The notes: generated by a model from the sequence alone, not told the origin. A stretch of 27,924 bases of DNA from Xylaria sp. FL1777 (GCA_022578965.1 MU400882.1:1-27924); one strand, 5' to 3'. Counted from the stretch's first letter, positions 11,733 through 23,224 are shown. Program-made: numbers and translations.

Positions 11733-12010
11733 TAAAAAAAGAATGTTTTTTTAAAACACAAAAAAAAAAGAACAAAATTATTATTATACTATGTATTATT
11801 TAATAAGTTATTGTTTCGAAAACATATATTGCAAAAAAAAAAAAAATGCAATTTTTTATATTATTATAAAAAAAAAGTAGAGTTTTATAAAAAAGAAGTA
11901 AAGTTTTATAAAAAAGAGGTAAAGTTTAAAAAAAACAAAATAATGTTTTAAAAAAAAAAAAATAATAGTTTAAGAATATGCAGTAAGGTTATTTTTCCGT
12001 TCCTTAAGTT
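11733..12010. other. Island with retained GpA, GpG and CpC
   Basis: This segment holds many dinucleotides that are nearly absent elsewhere: GAA, GAG, AGG, TCGAAA near 11816 and TTTCCGTTCC near 11995. It includes the 21-bp repeat at 11877. Either it is a late insertion or it escaped the C-to-T process. No coding potential is seen. Confidence 0.5.
11877..11929. repeat. 21-bp tandem repeat, two and a half copies
   Basis: GTA(G/A)AGTTTTATAAAAAAGA starts at 11877, 11898 and 11919, the third copy truncated into a poly-A run. The unit ends in GAA or GAG. GA and GG in the unit are unusual for this window. Confidence 0.88.
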
Positions 12011-12433
12011 AAGGTTAATAGCATGTTTATACGTTTAACTTAGTAAAAATTTCCATTAATTTTTCTATTAATAGCTTTTATGCTTAATTATTTGCTAGCT
12101 TTACGTGCTTTTATTTTTGCAATTTGCTAGCTTAGCATAATAGTACTTTTGTATTGCTTTATTTAAAGCTAATTATTTTTTTTTTACTGCTTAATATACT
12201 GAATTTTTTACGTATTAACTTTTTTATAACATTATAACTTTTTTAATGCACATTATAAAAATTCGTTTATAAATTTTATTGCTTATTATTATTACTTTTT
12301 TTTCTTTTTTTTTTTTTTTTTGTTTTTATTATATTTGCATTTTTATTATAGCTTGTTTTTTTTTAAGTTGCGTGCTATTATTAAGCTTATTTTTTAATGC
12401 TTGTTTAGTGCTTATTTAGCGTTTTTTTAGCTC

Positions 12434-12521
12434 TTTTTTAGCGCTTTTACTTATTGTATTACTATTTTTGCTTGCTTTTTTTTAGCGCTTTTATTTATTA
12501 TATTATTATTTCTGCTTGCTT
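12434..12521. repeat. 44-bp tandem duplication
   Basis: AGCGCTTTTA at 12440 recurs at 12484. Within the 44-bp unit the copies differ only by transitions: ACTTATT against ATTTATT, TTGTATT against TTATATT, TTACTATT against TTATTATT, and TTTTTGC against TTTCTGC. In the first three the second copy carries T or A; the last is reversed. Confidence 0.85.
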
Positions 12522-13463
12522 TACTGTTTTTTTTGTAGCTTAATTATTATATTTTTATTAGTTGCTAAACATAATTAATAAAAACGCAAAAAAGCTTAAG
12601 CATAACAAATTATTAAACTAAAATAAAAAGCTGCTTAACTTTTTAGTTAATTTTATATTTTTTTTTTAACTTGTTTTTTAATAAAAACATTTTAGTACTT
12701 ATATATTTTTATGCTTTTATTTTATTGCTTTTAACTTTTAATTTGCTTTTGCACTATTATTATTTTATTTATAGCTAATTTTGCTTATTTTTTTTTTTTT
12801 TTTTATAAACGTTTTATTTTTAATTATTTAACTTTTTTTTATTTATTTTTAAGTGCTATTATTACTTTTTACTTTTTTATTTAAGCAATTTTTAAAACTA
12901 CTATATATAAATAGCTTTGCTTTTTTAGATTTAAATAATAGCAATGCTACAGATTTTAAACTGCTTAAATTAAAACTTTTTTTTTTTTTTGCTTTTTTTG
13001 CTTGTTTTTAATTTTAAAGTTTTTTTAGTTCTAGTAACTTAAGCTTTTTTAATAGCAATAAAAGTAATAGCACTATTTTAAACGCCTTAAAACTAGTTAT
13101 TTTTTTTTTTTTGATTTTTTTTTTGTTTTTTATGCTTTATATTTTAAATAAGCCTATTGCTTTATTATTTAACTTTTTTTTTACTTTATTATAGCAAAAT
13201 TCTTTTGTTTTTATTGCTAGTAAAACTTTTATTTTTAGCAAGCATTATTTTTTTGCTTTTGCTTTTTTTTTTTTATTATTAGTTTATTATAATTAGCTTA
13301 ACTAGCAGTTTTTTCTTTTATTTAACAATATATATTATTACATATAAAAATAAATTCTATACTTTTATTTTTATTAATGTAACTATAATATGCTTTATTT
13401 TTTGTTCTTTTTGTTTTTTTTTATTTTTGTTTATATTATTAGCTTATTTATACTTTTAGAACA

Positions 13464-13543
13464 GCTTTTAAAAAATAAAATATTTTAAAACTTAAAGTTT
13501 TTAAAAAAACTTTAAGTTTTAAAATATTTTGTTTTTTAAAGGC
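13464..13543. repeat. 80-bp near-perfect palindrome
   Basis: Arms 13464-13502 and 13505-13543 (39 bp each, 2-bp spacer) are complementary at 37 of 39 positions. The inner part, AAAATATTTTAAAAC followed by TTAAAGTTTTT, is perfect. Both mismatches are T opposite G (13476 with 13531, 13466 with 13541), the state expected when one C of a C:G pair has become T. It could extrude as a cruciform. It may be a collapsed foldback element or a replication-slippage product; no target-site duplication is evident. Confidence 0.85.
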
Positions 13544-16500
13544 CTTTTTTTTTTTGTTTTTTTTAGTTTTAAAATAGTTAGTTTTTTATAAGCTATTCTT
13601 TTTCTTTTTATAGTTTTTATTTTTATTTTTAGATTTATAATACTAATTTCTTTTTATAAATAAAGTAATAAATATAGCTAGCTATATATTAAAACATATA
13701 ACTAATTATTTTATATAAAGCTTTTTAGCTTTTTATATTAATTTTTTAAAACAAAATAATTTTATTAACTTTTTTTTATTTTATGCTAAGCTAAAAGCGC
13801 TATAAATTTTTTTTTAGCATATTTTTTTTAATGCTAATAAACTTACGCTTTTTTTTTTGTTTACTAAAGCTTTTTATTATAATATTTACTAACAAATATA
13901 TATTACTTATTAATATAATATTAATAGCTATATTATTTAGCTTTATTTTTTTGCTGCATTTTTTTTAGCAATATTAAATTTAAGTTATTTATTTTTTTTT
14001 TAATTTACTTTTTTTTAAAATTTATACTACATTTTTAACTTAATAAAACCTTATAAAACCTAAAATTTATAGCTTAGCTTCTTTAAATATAGTTTTAATA
14101 ATACTGTTTATTTTGTTTTTTTTTATTTTTTTTTGATTTTTAAACATTAAATTACTTATTTGCTATTTAAAATACAAAAATAGTTCGTAAAAAACTATAT
14201 ATTACTTGCTTTATATACTTTTTGTTTATTTATAATTATTGCTTAGTACTTTATTAGTTTTGCTTAAGCTAAAATAAAAGCAAGCATTTAATAAGCTTTA
14301 ATAATAAGCTTTAGTTTTTTTTAATATATTTAGTTATAATATGCTATTTTATGCAAATATATAAAACTATTTTAAAATTATTTTAAAACTTTATATAACT
14401 AGTATTTGTTTAGCTATTTTGCTAGCTTTATTTTTTTTTTATAAAAACATAATATTAAAAATATAACTATAAGCTATTTAGCAGAAAATGCTTTATAAAA
14501 ATTTTATACGAACTATTTTTTAATAATAAACTAGCAATACTTTTACTTTAATGCTATATAAATTAACTTTGTTTTTTAAAATATGCTTTATATTATTAAA
14601 CCTTTTTATTTAATTAATAATATAATACTTTTATATATTTTGCTTTATAAGTTAGCATGCTTAACTAAAAAAGCGTATAATAACAATAGCTTATTTTAAA
14701 AATATTATTAAATTTTTTATTTGCAATATTTGTTTTAAAATATAAAAAAGCTAAAAATAATAAAAATTATACTAGCTAGCTTTTAAGTTAAAAAAATAGC
14801 TTTATGCTAAGTTAAGTTATATAATTTTTATAAGCAGTATATATAAATACTTATAAAAAAATTTTATTTTTTTAATTTATTATAGTTTAACTTATTGTTT
14901 TTTAGTTTAAACTTACTAAAATAATACTATTAAAGCAAAGCTTACTTATTAATGCAAAAAGCAGTACTACTTGATTTTTTTTTTTTTTTTAATCTTTTTT
15001 AGTTTTATAAAAGCTAGTTATATTATATATTATTTATTTTGTTTAACGCTTTTATGCTGCTTTACTATAATATATGCTATAAATACTATATGCTTTAGTT
15101 TTATATTATAATTACTATAAACTTTTATAAACTGCTTTTTTAGCAAACTATTTGCTTATTTTTGCTAATTAATTTTATTACTTATAACTTTTTTTTTTTT
15201 GTTTTAATATATTAGCTAAATAATTTTTTGCTTGCTTATATTATTTGCTTTATTAAGCTTATTAAAAAGCTAGCAATATTTATACTACTTAATAGCAATA
15301 TATTATTAAAACAGTTTATTACTACTAAATGTATTAAATATATGCTTACTAACTAAATATTGCTTATTTTTTTTAAGCAAACTTATATTAGCAATATTTT
15401 TTTTTAAGTATTATAGCTATAGTATACTACTTAAAATTACTGCATAACTAATAAGTTAAAAAAGCTATTATAAAAGCTTAGCTTAAAAAACGTAGTATAA
15501 AAGTATAGCATATTATAAGTACTAAATAATATATTTAAGTAATATATTTTTTAATTTATAAATTGTGCTTTAAAACAGCTTTTTTTATTTTTTTTTAAGC
15601 ATTAAAATTAACTAAAAGTAATTTAGCAAAATATAATGCAAAGTATACTTAATATAAATAAACAGTTTAAAATAACGCTACTAAAGAACTTTTAAAATAT
15701 TGCTAATTATGCTATTATTTTTGCTAAATACTATAAAGCATAACTACTACGTAATAAAACTTTTAAGCTTGCACTATAATTAATTGTTTGCATATATAAC
15801 TTAAAGTTTTTTAAAGCTTATAAGCTATATTTTAAAAAGCTTAAGCTTTTTTACTAAAAATAATGCAATGTTTTATATAAAAGCTAGCTAAATTATATGC
15901 AAAGCTACTTTTAATTTTTTAGCTTATTTAATGTTTATTGTATTTATTTTTAAGTTTTTACTGCTTTAAGCAAAATTAAGGTTAAAAGCCTTTAAGCAAA
16001 AAAAACAGCGCTATTTAATAATGCTAACTTTTTATTCCTTGCTTTTATATAATAGCAAAAACTAAAAATAAAAACTTATAACTTTAATAACTATAATATA
16101 AATAAACATTAAAGCTAGTTTATATATATAGTATTAATGCTTAGTACTTTAAATAACTATGCTAATTAGTTAAGCAAAAGCTTTGCTTTTTAGTATTATA
16201 AAGTTTAAAAAGCTTAGCTTACTATATTTATTAGCAAAAATATTATATGCTTATTTTCTAATAACTAGTTTAATTATTATTAAGCATATATTAGCTTTTA
16301 TATTTTTATTATGCTAAACTTTAAAAAAACTAAGTTTTTTTATGTTTAATTGTTTAAGCATATTACTACATAATTAGATTTTTTTAGTTTTAAGTATAGC
16401 TGCTTAAAGCTATTATGCTATAACATAATAAAAAAAAAGCTATTATATAATAATATAAGTTATTTATTTAAAAAAGCTTTAATAGTTATTATATTAATAT

Positions 16501-16545
16501 ATTTACTATTATTGCTTAATTAAGTTTATAATGCTACTATATAAG
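13544..16545. other. AT-rich stretch without genes
   Basis: Begins with GGCC and a T run, continues T-rich to about 14.05 kb and then becomes balanced. I found small stems only, such as TTGCTTA with TAAGCAA at 15360-15380. No frame reaches 65 codons from an ATG. Confidence 0.4.
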
Positions 16546-16585
16546 TATGCTATAATATATATTAATATGCTATAATATTTATGCA
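16546..16585. repeat. 20-bp tandem repeat, two copies
   Basis: TATGCTATAATAT starts at 16546 and 16566. The copies diverge after this core. Confidence 0.6.
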
Positions 16586-19020
16586 ATAAAAACATAATGC
16601 TTTTTATTTTAGCTTTAATGCTATGCTTTAATATTTATTTAATTATTGTAGTAAAGGTTTTTTGCATATGTTTTTTAAATAGCTTTTTTATATACTTATT
16701 AAACAATTTATTATGTTTTTTTAACTGCATATATTTTGCTTTAGCACATTTTTTAATGCTATAAAACTGCTATTTTTTCTTGTTAACTTATTAGCGTAAT
16801 TTAAACTAAAAAACTTAAAAGCTAATAGCTTAATACTAACATTTAAGTTATTATACTAAATAAGCATATTAGCAAAAAAAATCTTTATAAAATATATAGC
16901 ATTATATAAAAAGCTAAACATAAAGCTAGCTATATAACATAAGCTAATAAAAAAACTAACTAATAGTAATAAAACCAGCAAAAAAAAAAACAAAATAAAC
17001 GTTATAAATAATATAAAGCTAAAAATAAATAGTAGTTATAATTTTAATAATTATAAATAGCTATAATAAAACTTAAAACTAAAATAAAACTAATAAAAGC
17101 TATTAAAAATAAAATATTTAAAACTATATAATAACTACACTTTAGCTTATTTTTCAGTATATAAAAACCAATATAAAATAATATTATTTTTAAAAAAGAT
17201 TTAGCATGCTAAAAAAATAACCTAAAGTAATCTAAATTATTATTACTTTAATAATATTTGTTTTTTTAAAAACTTATATAGCATTGCTTTAAATAGCTTA
17301 TATAGCATTATTATTAACTATTAGTTCTTTATATAGCATTGCTTTTTTTTTTAAGTTTTTTGTAATATTGTTTATTTTTTACTTAAAAAGTTTACGTTAT
17401 ATTATTGTTTATAAAACATAACTTATATAGTATTAAATTTTCTATATAAAGTTTAATTTTATTTATATTGCATTAAAAATTATAGCAGTAAAATTTATTA
17501 GTTATAAAGCAATATAGCATATATATATAGCTAAAAATATATATAGCTTTTTTATTTATTATAATTTTTATAGCATATAATAAGCGTATTATTGCTTTTT
17601 ATATTTACTTTAAACATAATACTTTTTTATTTTAATTATTTTGTTATGCTTAGTTCTATAAAAGTTTACTAGTATACTTTTTAAAAAAGATATAAATACT
17701 TAAAAAAATAATTATAGTTTATATAAGCGCATTTAATATATAGTTTTGCTAAGCTAATATTTATTTTTACGTAATATTTTGTTGTTTTTTAGGTTTGCTT
17801 AAAAACAAAAAGCTTAAAATTAGTAATGTTGTTTTTTTTAATGTTTGCTTAACGTATGTTTAAGCTTTTGCTTTTTTAAACCAAAAAAGTAGGCTTAAAA
17901 GCCTAAAAAAATAAAGCTTTAGCAAAAAAAACGTTAGTTTGCATATTGTTTGTATTACTAGCTATAATGTTCTGCCTTTTTTTAGCAGCTAAAAAAAATG
18001 CAAAAATGCATTACTTATTATAATAAAAGTACTAAGCCTAGCTTTACAAAAAGAATGTTTTAAGTACTATAGTAATTAATATAGCTTTTAAAAATAGCAA
18101 GCTTTTTTTTATAAATTTATATTTAGTAAAAGGTTTTTGTTTTTTTATATAAAATATAGCTATTTTGCTTTTATTAGTACGTTATATATTATACTTACTT
18201 TTATTAATACAGTAAAAATGCTGTAATTTTTTTTGTTAAATTATTAGCTGCTATTATTATTTAGCTATAATTGCTTTTATTATATGTTATAACTGCTTTT
18301 ATTAATATATTAATAGCTATTATTATATTAGCTATGCTATTTTTTTACGCATTTATAAAATGCTTAGCATATATAATTAATAAAATATATAATTTTTTGC
18401 TTTATATTTTTTATATTATTTATTAATTTTTTTTACTAGGGTTTTTTTTTTTTAACTTTATTAAGCTTTTATTTTATTATATAATTCTTATTTATATTAT
18501 ACGTATTATAAGTATAAAAACCTCATTAAAAAAATCTTAAAGCAAAGCAAAAAGTTATTATATAAAGCAAATTACTACACTTAAAAACTTTATATATACT
18601 TTTCTGCAAAAAAAGCTAATTGCTATTTTTTACTGCTTTTAAAATATAAAAAATCTTATAAATAAACAAAAAAAGCTTTTAAACTAGCATAAAACAGTAT
18701 AACATTAACGTAAAGCAGCATAAAAGCATTAAAAAGCACATAAAATTACTTTGCTTTATTTTTATTAGCTTACTAGTTTTATTATTATTATTTTTGTTTA
18801 TATATTAATTATTAGTTTTTTAAAATTTTATAATGTTTTTTTATTAAGCGTTAAACTTAGTTTTTTAAAATAGCAGCAAAATAACTAAATTAAATATAGC
18901 ATAACTGCTTTAATTAGCACGTTAGTTTTGCTACTATAGCTTATATTATAAAGCTAGCTTTTAAATAAAACTATTATTATACTAAACTTAAAAACAAAAG
19001 CATTTTTTGTTTTAAAATCT
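16586..19020. other. AT-rich stretch without genes
   Basis: TATATAGCATT recurs at about 17275, 17299 and 17330, without a fixed period. A small stem, AGGCTT with AAGCCT, lies at 17891-17904. A lone TAGGG word at 18437 is not a telomere array. TGCTTTTATTA recurs at 18272 and 18294. No gene is seen. Confidence 0.4.
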
Positions 19021-19622
19021 AAAACTAAAAAAATTGCTTAGTTTTTGTTTAGTTTTTTGCAGCAGCTTAAAAAAAATTTCCAATTTATAAAAGCAAAATA
19101 GCTTTTTTTTTTAATACATAAAATTATTTTTAATAGTTTTTGTTTTACGTAATATAATTTTAATGTTTTATAGCATAATACGTATAAAAATAGCAAAAAA
19201 TATTTAATAAGTTTATTATAGTTTAAAACACAAAAATCTTTAGTTTTAAAAATAAAACGGAAAAAATTCTTTAAATATTTTTTATTTTTTAGCAGCAGTT
19301 TAAAATGTAAAAATATCTGCTTTTAAAATATAACTTAAAAATATAATAATTTTTGCTTTTTAACTAAAACTTTAATTTTTAGCAATTTTTTAATAGCAGC
19401 CTAAAATTTTAACTTTAAAATTAAAACTAAAAAAATTGCTTAAGTTTTATTAACTTTTTAGCAATAGCTTAAAATCTTAGCTTTAAAACTAAAACTTTAG
19501 TTTTTTTTAACTTTTTAACAGTAATTTATAATTTTAGCTTTAAAACATAAACTAAAAAAATTGCTTAATTTTTTTTAACTTTTTTTTAGTAGCTTAAAAT
19601 ATAACAATTTTTGCTTTTAAAA
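19021..19622. repeat. Degenerate tandem array with alternating long and short units
   Basis: Units of about 57-77 bp run from AAACTAAA through a T-rich stretch, an AGCAGTAGCTTAAAAT segment and TTAGCTTTAAAA. Unit ends fall at about 19420, 19488, 19545 and 19622. Units of one type carry AAAAAAATTGCTTA after AAACT (at 19021, 19425 and 19550); the other type lacks it (at 19363 and 19489). The first unit is separated from the rest by about 270 bp of unrelated sequence. Divergence is high, so this array is old. Confidence 0.75.
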
Positions 19623-19662
19623 ACAAAACTATAAAAAGCTTTAATAATTAATATATTACTTA

Positions 19663-20414
19663 TTTTAAAACAAATAAAGCTTACTATTAAATATGTTTTA
19701 TTTTATTTAAATTACTTTTTAAAAGAATTACTAAGTAAAAATTTTGCTGTTTTATTATTTATTGCACTAGTAATTAAAGCTATTATTTAAAAGCTAATAT
19801 AAAACTTTATATAATTATTTATTATAGGTAATTAAGCTATATTTAAGTTTTAAACACTTTTTGCTGTTTTATTATTTATAGCGCTAATAATTAAAGCTAC
19901 TATTTAAAAGCTAGTGCTTTTTTGTTTTAAAATAAATAAAGCTTACTACTAAATATATTTTATTTTATTTAAGTTGCTTTTTAAAAAAATTAGTAAGTAA
20001 AAATTTTGCTATTTTATTATTTATTATACTTATAATTAAAGCTACTATTTAAAAACTAGTGCTTTTTTGTTTTAAAACAAATAAAGCTTATTACTAAATA
20101 TATTTTATTTTATTTAAGTTGCTTTTTAAAAAAATTGCTAAATAAAAATTTTGCTGTTTTATTATTTATAGCTTTAATAACTAAAGCTATTTTTAAAAAG
20201 CTAATATAAAACTTTTTATAATTATTTGCTATAGCTAATTAAGCTATAACTAATTAAGCTGCATTAAAGTTTTGCACTTTTTTGCTGTTTTATTATTTAT
20301 AGCACTAATAATTAAAGCTATTATTTAAAAGTTAATATAAAACTTTATATAATTGTTTATTACAGCTAATTAAACTATAGCTAATTAAGCTATATTTAAG
20401 TTTTAAATATTTAG
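19663..20414. repeat. Composite (higher-order) tandem array of three module types
   Basis: A core starting GCTGTTTTATTATTTA occurs at 19746, 19863, 20008 (as GCTATTTTATT), 20153 and 20284. Two different linkers separate the cores. Linker B begins TTTTAAAACAAATAAAGC and starts at 19663, 19925 and 20070. Linker A runs from AAAACTTTATATAATT to TTTAAGTTTTAAA and follows the first, fourth and fifth cores; it carries an internal TAATTAAGCTATA duplication after the fourth core. The order is B-core-A-core-B-core-B-core-A-core-A, as unequal exchange inside an array would produce. Confidence 0.82.
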
Positions 20415-20760
20415 CTTTTATATATAACAAATTAGCATTATGCTATATAAAACTGCTTAAAAAATAAGCTACTTACTAATTACTTACTTTTTTAGCATTT
20501 TTTATAAAACTAAACAAAAAATTCAATAAAAACAAAAAGTTTTTATATATATTAAGTTAGCTATTATAACATTAATAAAAAAAGTGTTCGCTTTTTTATA
20601 TAAAAAAAAAAATATTACTAAGCAGCTAGTTTTCTATAAAAATAATTACTATTATTATAAAATTTTAGCAAAAAAAGTATTAATACTTAAAAAAAGTTAA
20701 AAGCGCAAGTTCTAGTAAATTTTTTTTTAAGCAAAAAAAGCTGCAACGTTAGCTTTATTA
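20415..20760. other. AT-rich spacer after the composite array
   Basis: No frame or repeat seen. The normal dinucleotide pattern (C after purine) applies here. Confidence 0.4.
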
Positions 20761-21060
20761 TTATTACTTTTAATTATGTTTTAGGATCTATATAAAAGTT
20801 AGAATTATAAGAACTATATTAAAATAAACAAAAAATACAATAAAAAAAAAAAAAAAAAAGAAAATAAAAAAAAAAAAAAATAAAAAATTAAAATACTTAA
20901 AAATAAAAAGAAATAAAGAATATAATAAATAAATAAATCAATAGAAAAAATAATAAATAAAAAAAATATAAAATAAAAAAAATGTATAAAATAAAAGAAA
21001 TATATAAAATAAAAAAAATATAAAATAAAAAAAAAATAAAAATTTAACTATATTAAAAGA
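20761..21060. repeat. A-rich island with an 18-bp-like repeat that breaks the window's dinucleotide rule
   Basis: Ten of thirteen G are followed by a purine here (GAAA, AGAAT, GGATC), against none of 25 in the six lines counted elsewhere. From 20967, TATAAAATAAAA recurs at 20985, 21003 and 21019, a period of 16-18 bp. The strand is more than 75% A. It looks like slippage-expanded simple sequence, or an insertion younger than the mutation process. Confidence 0.7.
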
Positions 21061-22204
21061 ACTTTTTATATAAAATATTACTACAAAATGTTTTTTTAAA
21101 CATAACTAAAGTGTAAAAAAAGCTTTTAAATAAAACTATAACATATAAAACACAACAGTAAAAACCTTCCTTATAGTTTTTTTGCGCTTGCAAAATTTTT
21201 TATAAAAACAAACATAAGCACAAAAAGTTCATTTATATTTACTTCCAAAAAAAAAAATAATTGCTTTTTTATATTATTTATAACAATAAATTTATTAGTA
21301 TATTTAAGTAAGCATATAATTTTTAATGCATATAGCACTTTTAGTAATTTATATATATAAATAATAAAACACCTTTAGCTTTTTTTCTTTTTTTACTTTT
21401 AAACTTGTTATAATTATAGCATAGTTATACTTTGTTTTTTTATTTTATTTTATTTTTGTTTATTTTTTTCTTTTCCTTTTTTAGTATATATTTTTTTGTT
21501 ATTTTTTTTTTATTATTTTGTTTTTTGTGTTTTTTTAATGCACTAAAACTACAAAGTATATATGCTTTAATAATAAATTTTAAAGCAAAAAAGTTTACAA
21601 AACAACTATTATTTTTGTACTTTTGCTTTTTTTTTGCATAAAAAAAGTTTTAATACTGCACTATAGCGCTAACCTTAAATTGTTTTATTATTTAATTAAC
21701 TAAAAATTACAACAAAAAAATCTAGCTTTTTTTTTAATTTATATATAATTAATAACGCTTATAATAAACGTACGTTTTACTTTTTATTTGCGTTACATTT
21801 TTTTATTAATGCTAGCAAAAAACATAATTATAAACTATAACTATATATATGCACTTGTTTTTTAATGCATTTTTATATATATATGCTATTTTTATTTAAA
21901 AGCTTGTTTTCTTAAAAAAACTATATGCTATAAGCTATTTTATAAGCTTAATTGTTTTTTTTTTTTTTTTTAACTATATGTTTAAATAATAAAGCAAAAC
22001 TAACTTTTTTTTAGCTATAGCAATAAACTAAACTTTTCTTTATTTTTCTTTTACTTAAAAACTTTTAAGCTATAGCATGTTTTATATTTAATCGTTTTTT
22101 GTTATTTTTTTAAGGTTTTTTTTCTGTTTTATATATTAAATTTAACTAGAAAAAAAAAAACACGCTTTATATTTATAATAAAAAAAAGCTTTTAGCCGCA
22201 ATAA
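21061..22204. other. AT-rich stretch, nothing recognisable
   Basis: A 69-codon frame at 21432-21641 (plus) begins with a run of phenylalanine codons from T-rich DNA and carries no motif, so I do not call it a gene. TATA-type runs are present but give no promoter evidence. Confidence 0.4.
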
Positions 22205-22337
22205 AAAATAAGTTAAAAAAAGTTAAAAAGCAACGTATATTATTTAAGCTATTTACATATAAAAAAACAAAAAATAAGTTCTAAAAAATTAAAAAGCAAC
22301 ACGTATTATTTAAGCTATTTATTATATAAAAAAACAA
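22205..22337. repeat. 66-bp tandem duplication
   Basis: AAAAAGCAAC starts at 22225 and 22291, followed in both by TATTATTTAAGCTATTTA and a run of A with one C. The copies differ by ACATATAAA against TTATATAAA, GTTAAAA against TCTAAAA and a 2-bp shift. Confidence 0.82.
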
Positions 22338-22428
22338 AAAAAGTATGTTTTACAAAGTTTTAAAATAAAGCTTATATATAAAAAGCTTTTTTATTTGTTT
22401 TAAGCAATAATAAATTTATAATATAAAA

Positions 22429-22910
22429 ACATATAGCAGCAGCAAGCTTAAATAACTTTATTAAGCATACTATTAAAAAAATATATTAGCTATTTTTTTT
22501 TTTATATATATAATATATAAAAAAACATGTTACTATAAAAAGCAAAAGCTATTTTACTACGTATGCTATTAAAAGTACATTAGCTGTTTTTTTTTTTTTA
22601 AACATATAAAATATATTAACATATTGCTATAGTAACCCAAAAAGCAGCTTTATTTTAAACGCAAATAAAAGCATATCTATTGTTTTTTTTTTTTTTTTAT
22701 AAGTACTTAAATACTTAAGTACATATTATAAAAACATAATATAGCAATAAGCATAAATAATTTATATAAATACCTAATAAAAAATATATATGTTTTTTTT
22801 TTTGTTTTTATACGTATAATCTATAAACATATTACTATAAAAAGCATAAGCATTTTTTTTGCGTACTTTATGCAAAATATATTAGCTGTTTTTTTTGTTT
22901 TTTTTTTTAC
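22429..22910. repeat. ~100-bp tandem array, five degenerate copies
   Basis: ACATATTACTATA-like words start at 22429, 22525, 22619, 22721 and 22827 (spacing 96, 94, 102 and 106 bp). Each is followed by an AAAAAGCA(A/T)AAGC-type segment, a TA-rich stretch, ATTAGCTGTTTT and a 10-17 base T run. Differences include substitutions and length changes in the T runs. Copy 3 contains AACCC, rare in this window. Confidence 0.78.
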
Positions 22911-22928
22911 TACAGCTTATTTTGCTTT

Positions 22929-23014
22929 GCTATAGATTTGCTTTTTTATAAACTATTAACTAAGCATTTTTTGCTTAAAAAACTTTATTGTTTATAAAAA
23001 AGCAAATTTATAGC
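22929..23014. repeat. Foldback element 1 (25-bp arms)
   Basis: Arms 22929-22953 and 22990-23014 match at 24 of 25 positions; the exception is G at 22935 opposite T at 23008. The loop contains a smaller hairpin, TAAGCA with TGCTTA, around five T. The loop and inner arm are nearly identical to foldback 2, 113 bp downstream. The pair therefore looks like a duplicated foldback unit. Confidence 0.82.
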
Positions 23015-23025
23015 TTTTAATAAAA

Positions 23026-23147
23026 TTACTATAAGCTAGCTTTACTTAATTTGCTTTTTTATTAACTATTAATTAAGCATTTTTTGCTTAAAAAACTTAA
23101 TTAATAATTAATATAAAAGTAAATTAATTAAAGCTAGCTTATAGTAA
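23026..23147. repeat. Foldback element 2 (52-bp arms)
   Basis: Arms 23026-23077 and 23096-23147 pair at 48 of 52 positions around an 18-nt loop. The arms contain AAGCTAGCTT, itself palindromic, and TTAATTT. It shares about 55 bp with foldback 1, including TTTGCTTTTTTAT and TAAGCATTTTTTGCTTA. I see no coding capacity and no clear target-site duplication, so a MITE-like origin is possible but unproven. Confidence 0.82.
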
Positions 23148-23224
23148 ACTTAATAACAGTAATTTATTTTTTTTTTATATAAACTATAAAGAAAAAAAAA
23201 AAATTTGTATTACTATAGCATAGC

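Larger units (their letters stand above)
12100..14050. other. Strongly T-skewed block
   Basis: T outnumbers A by roughly two or three to one on the plus strand across most of this stretch (for example 13201-13260), with runs of 10-18 T. The rest of the window is closer to balanced. The block has no frame on either strand that looks like a gene. Confidence 0.6.

Noticed and set aside
21432..21641. 69-codon open frame, plus strand
   Set aside because: Begins with a phenylalanine-rich stretch read from a T-rich tract. No support as a gene.
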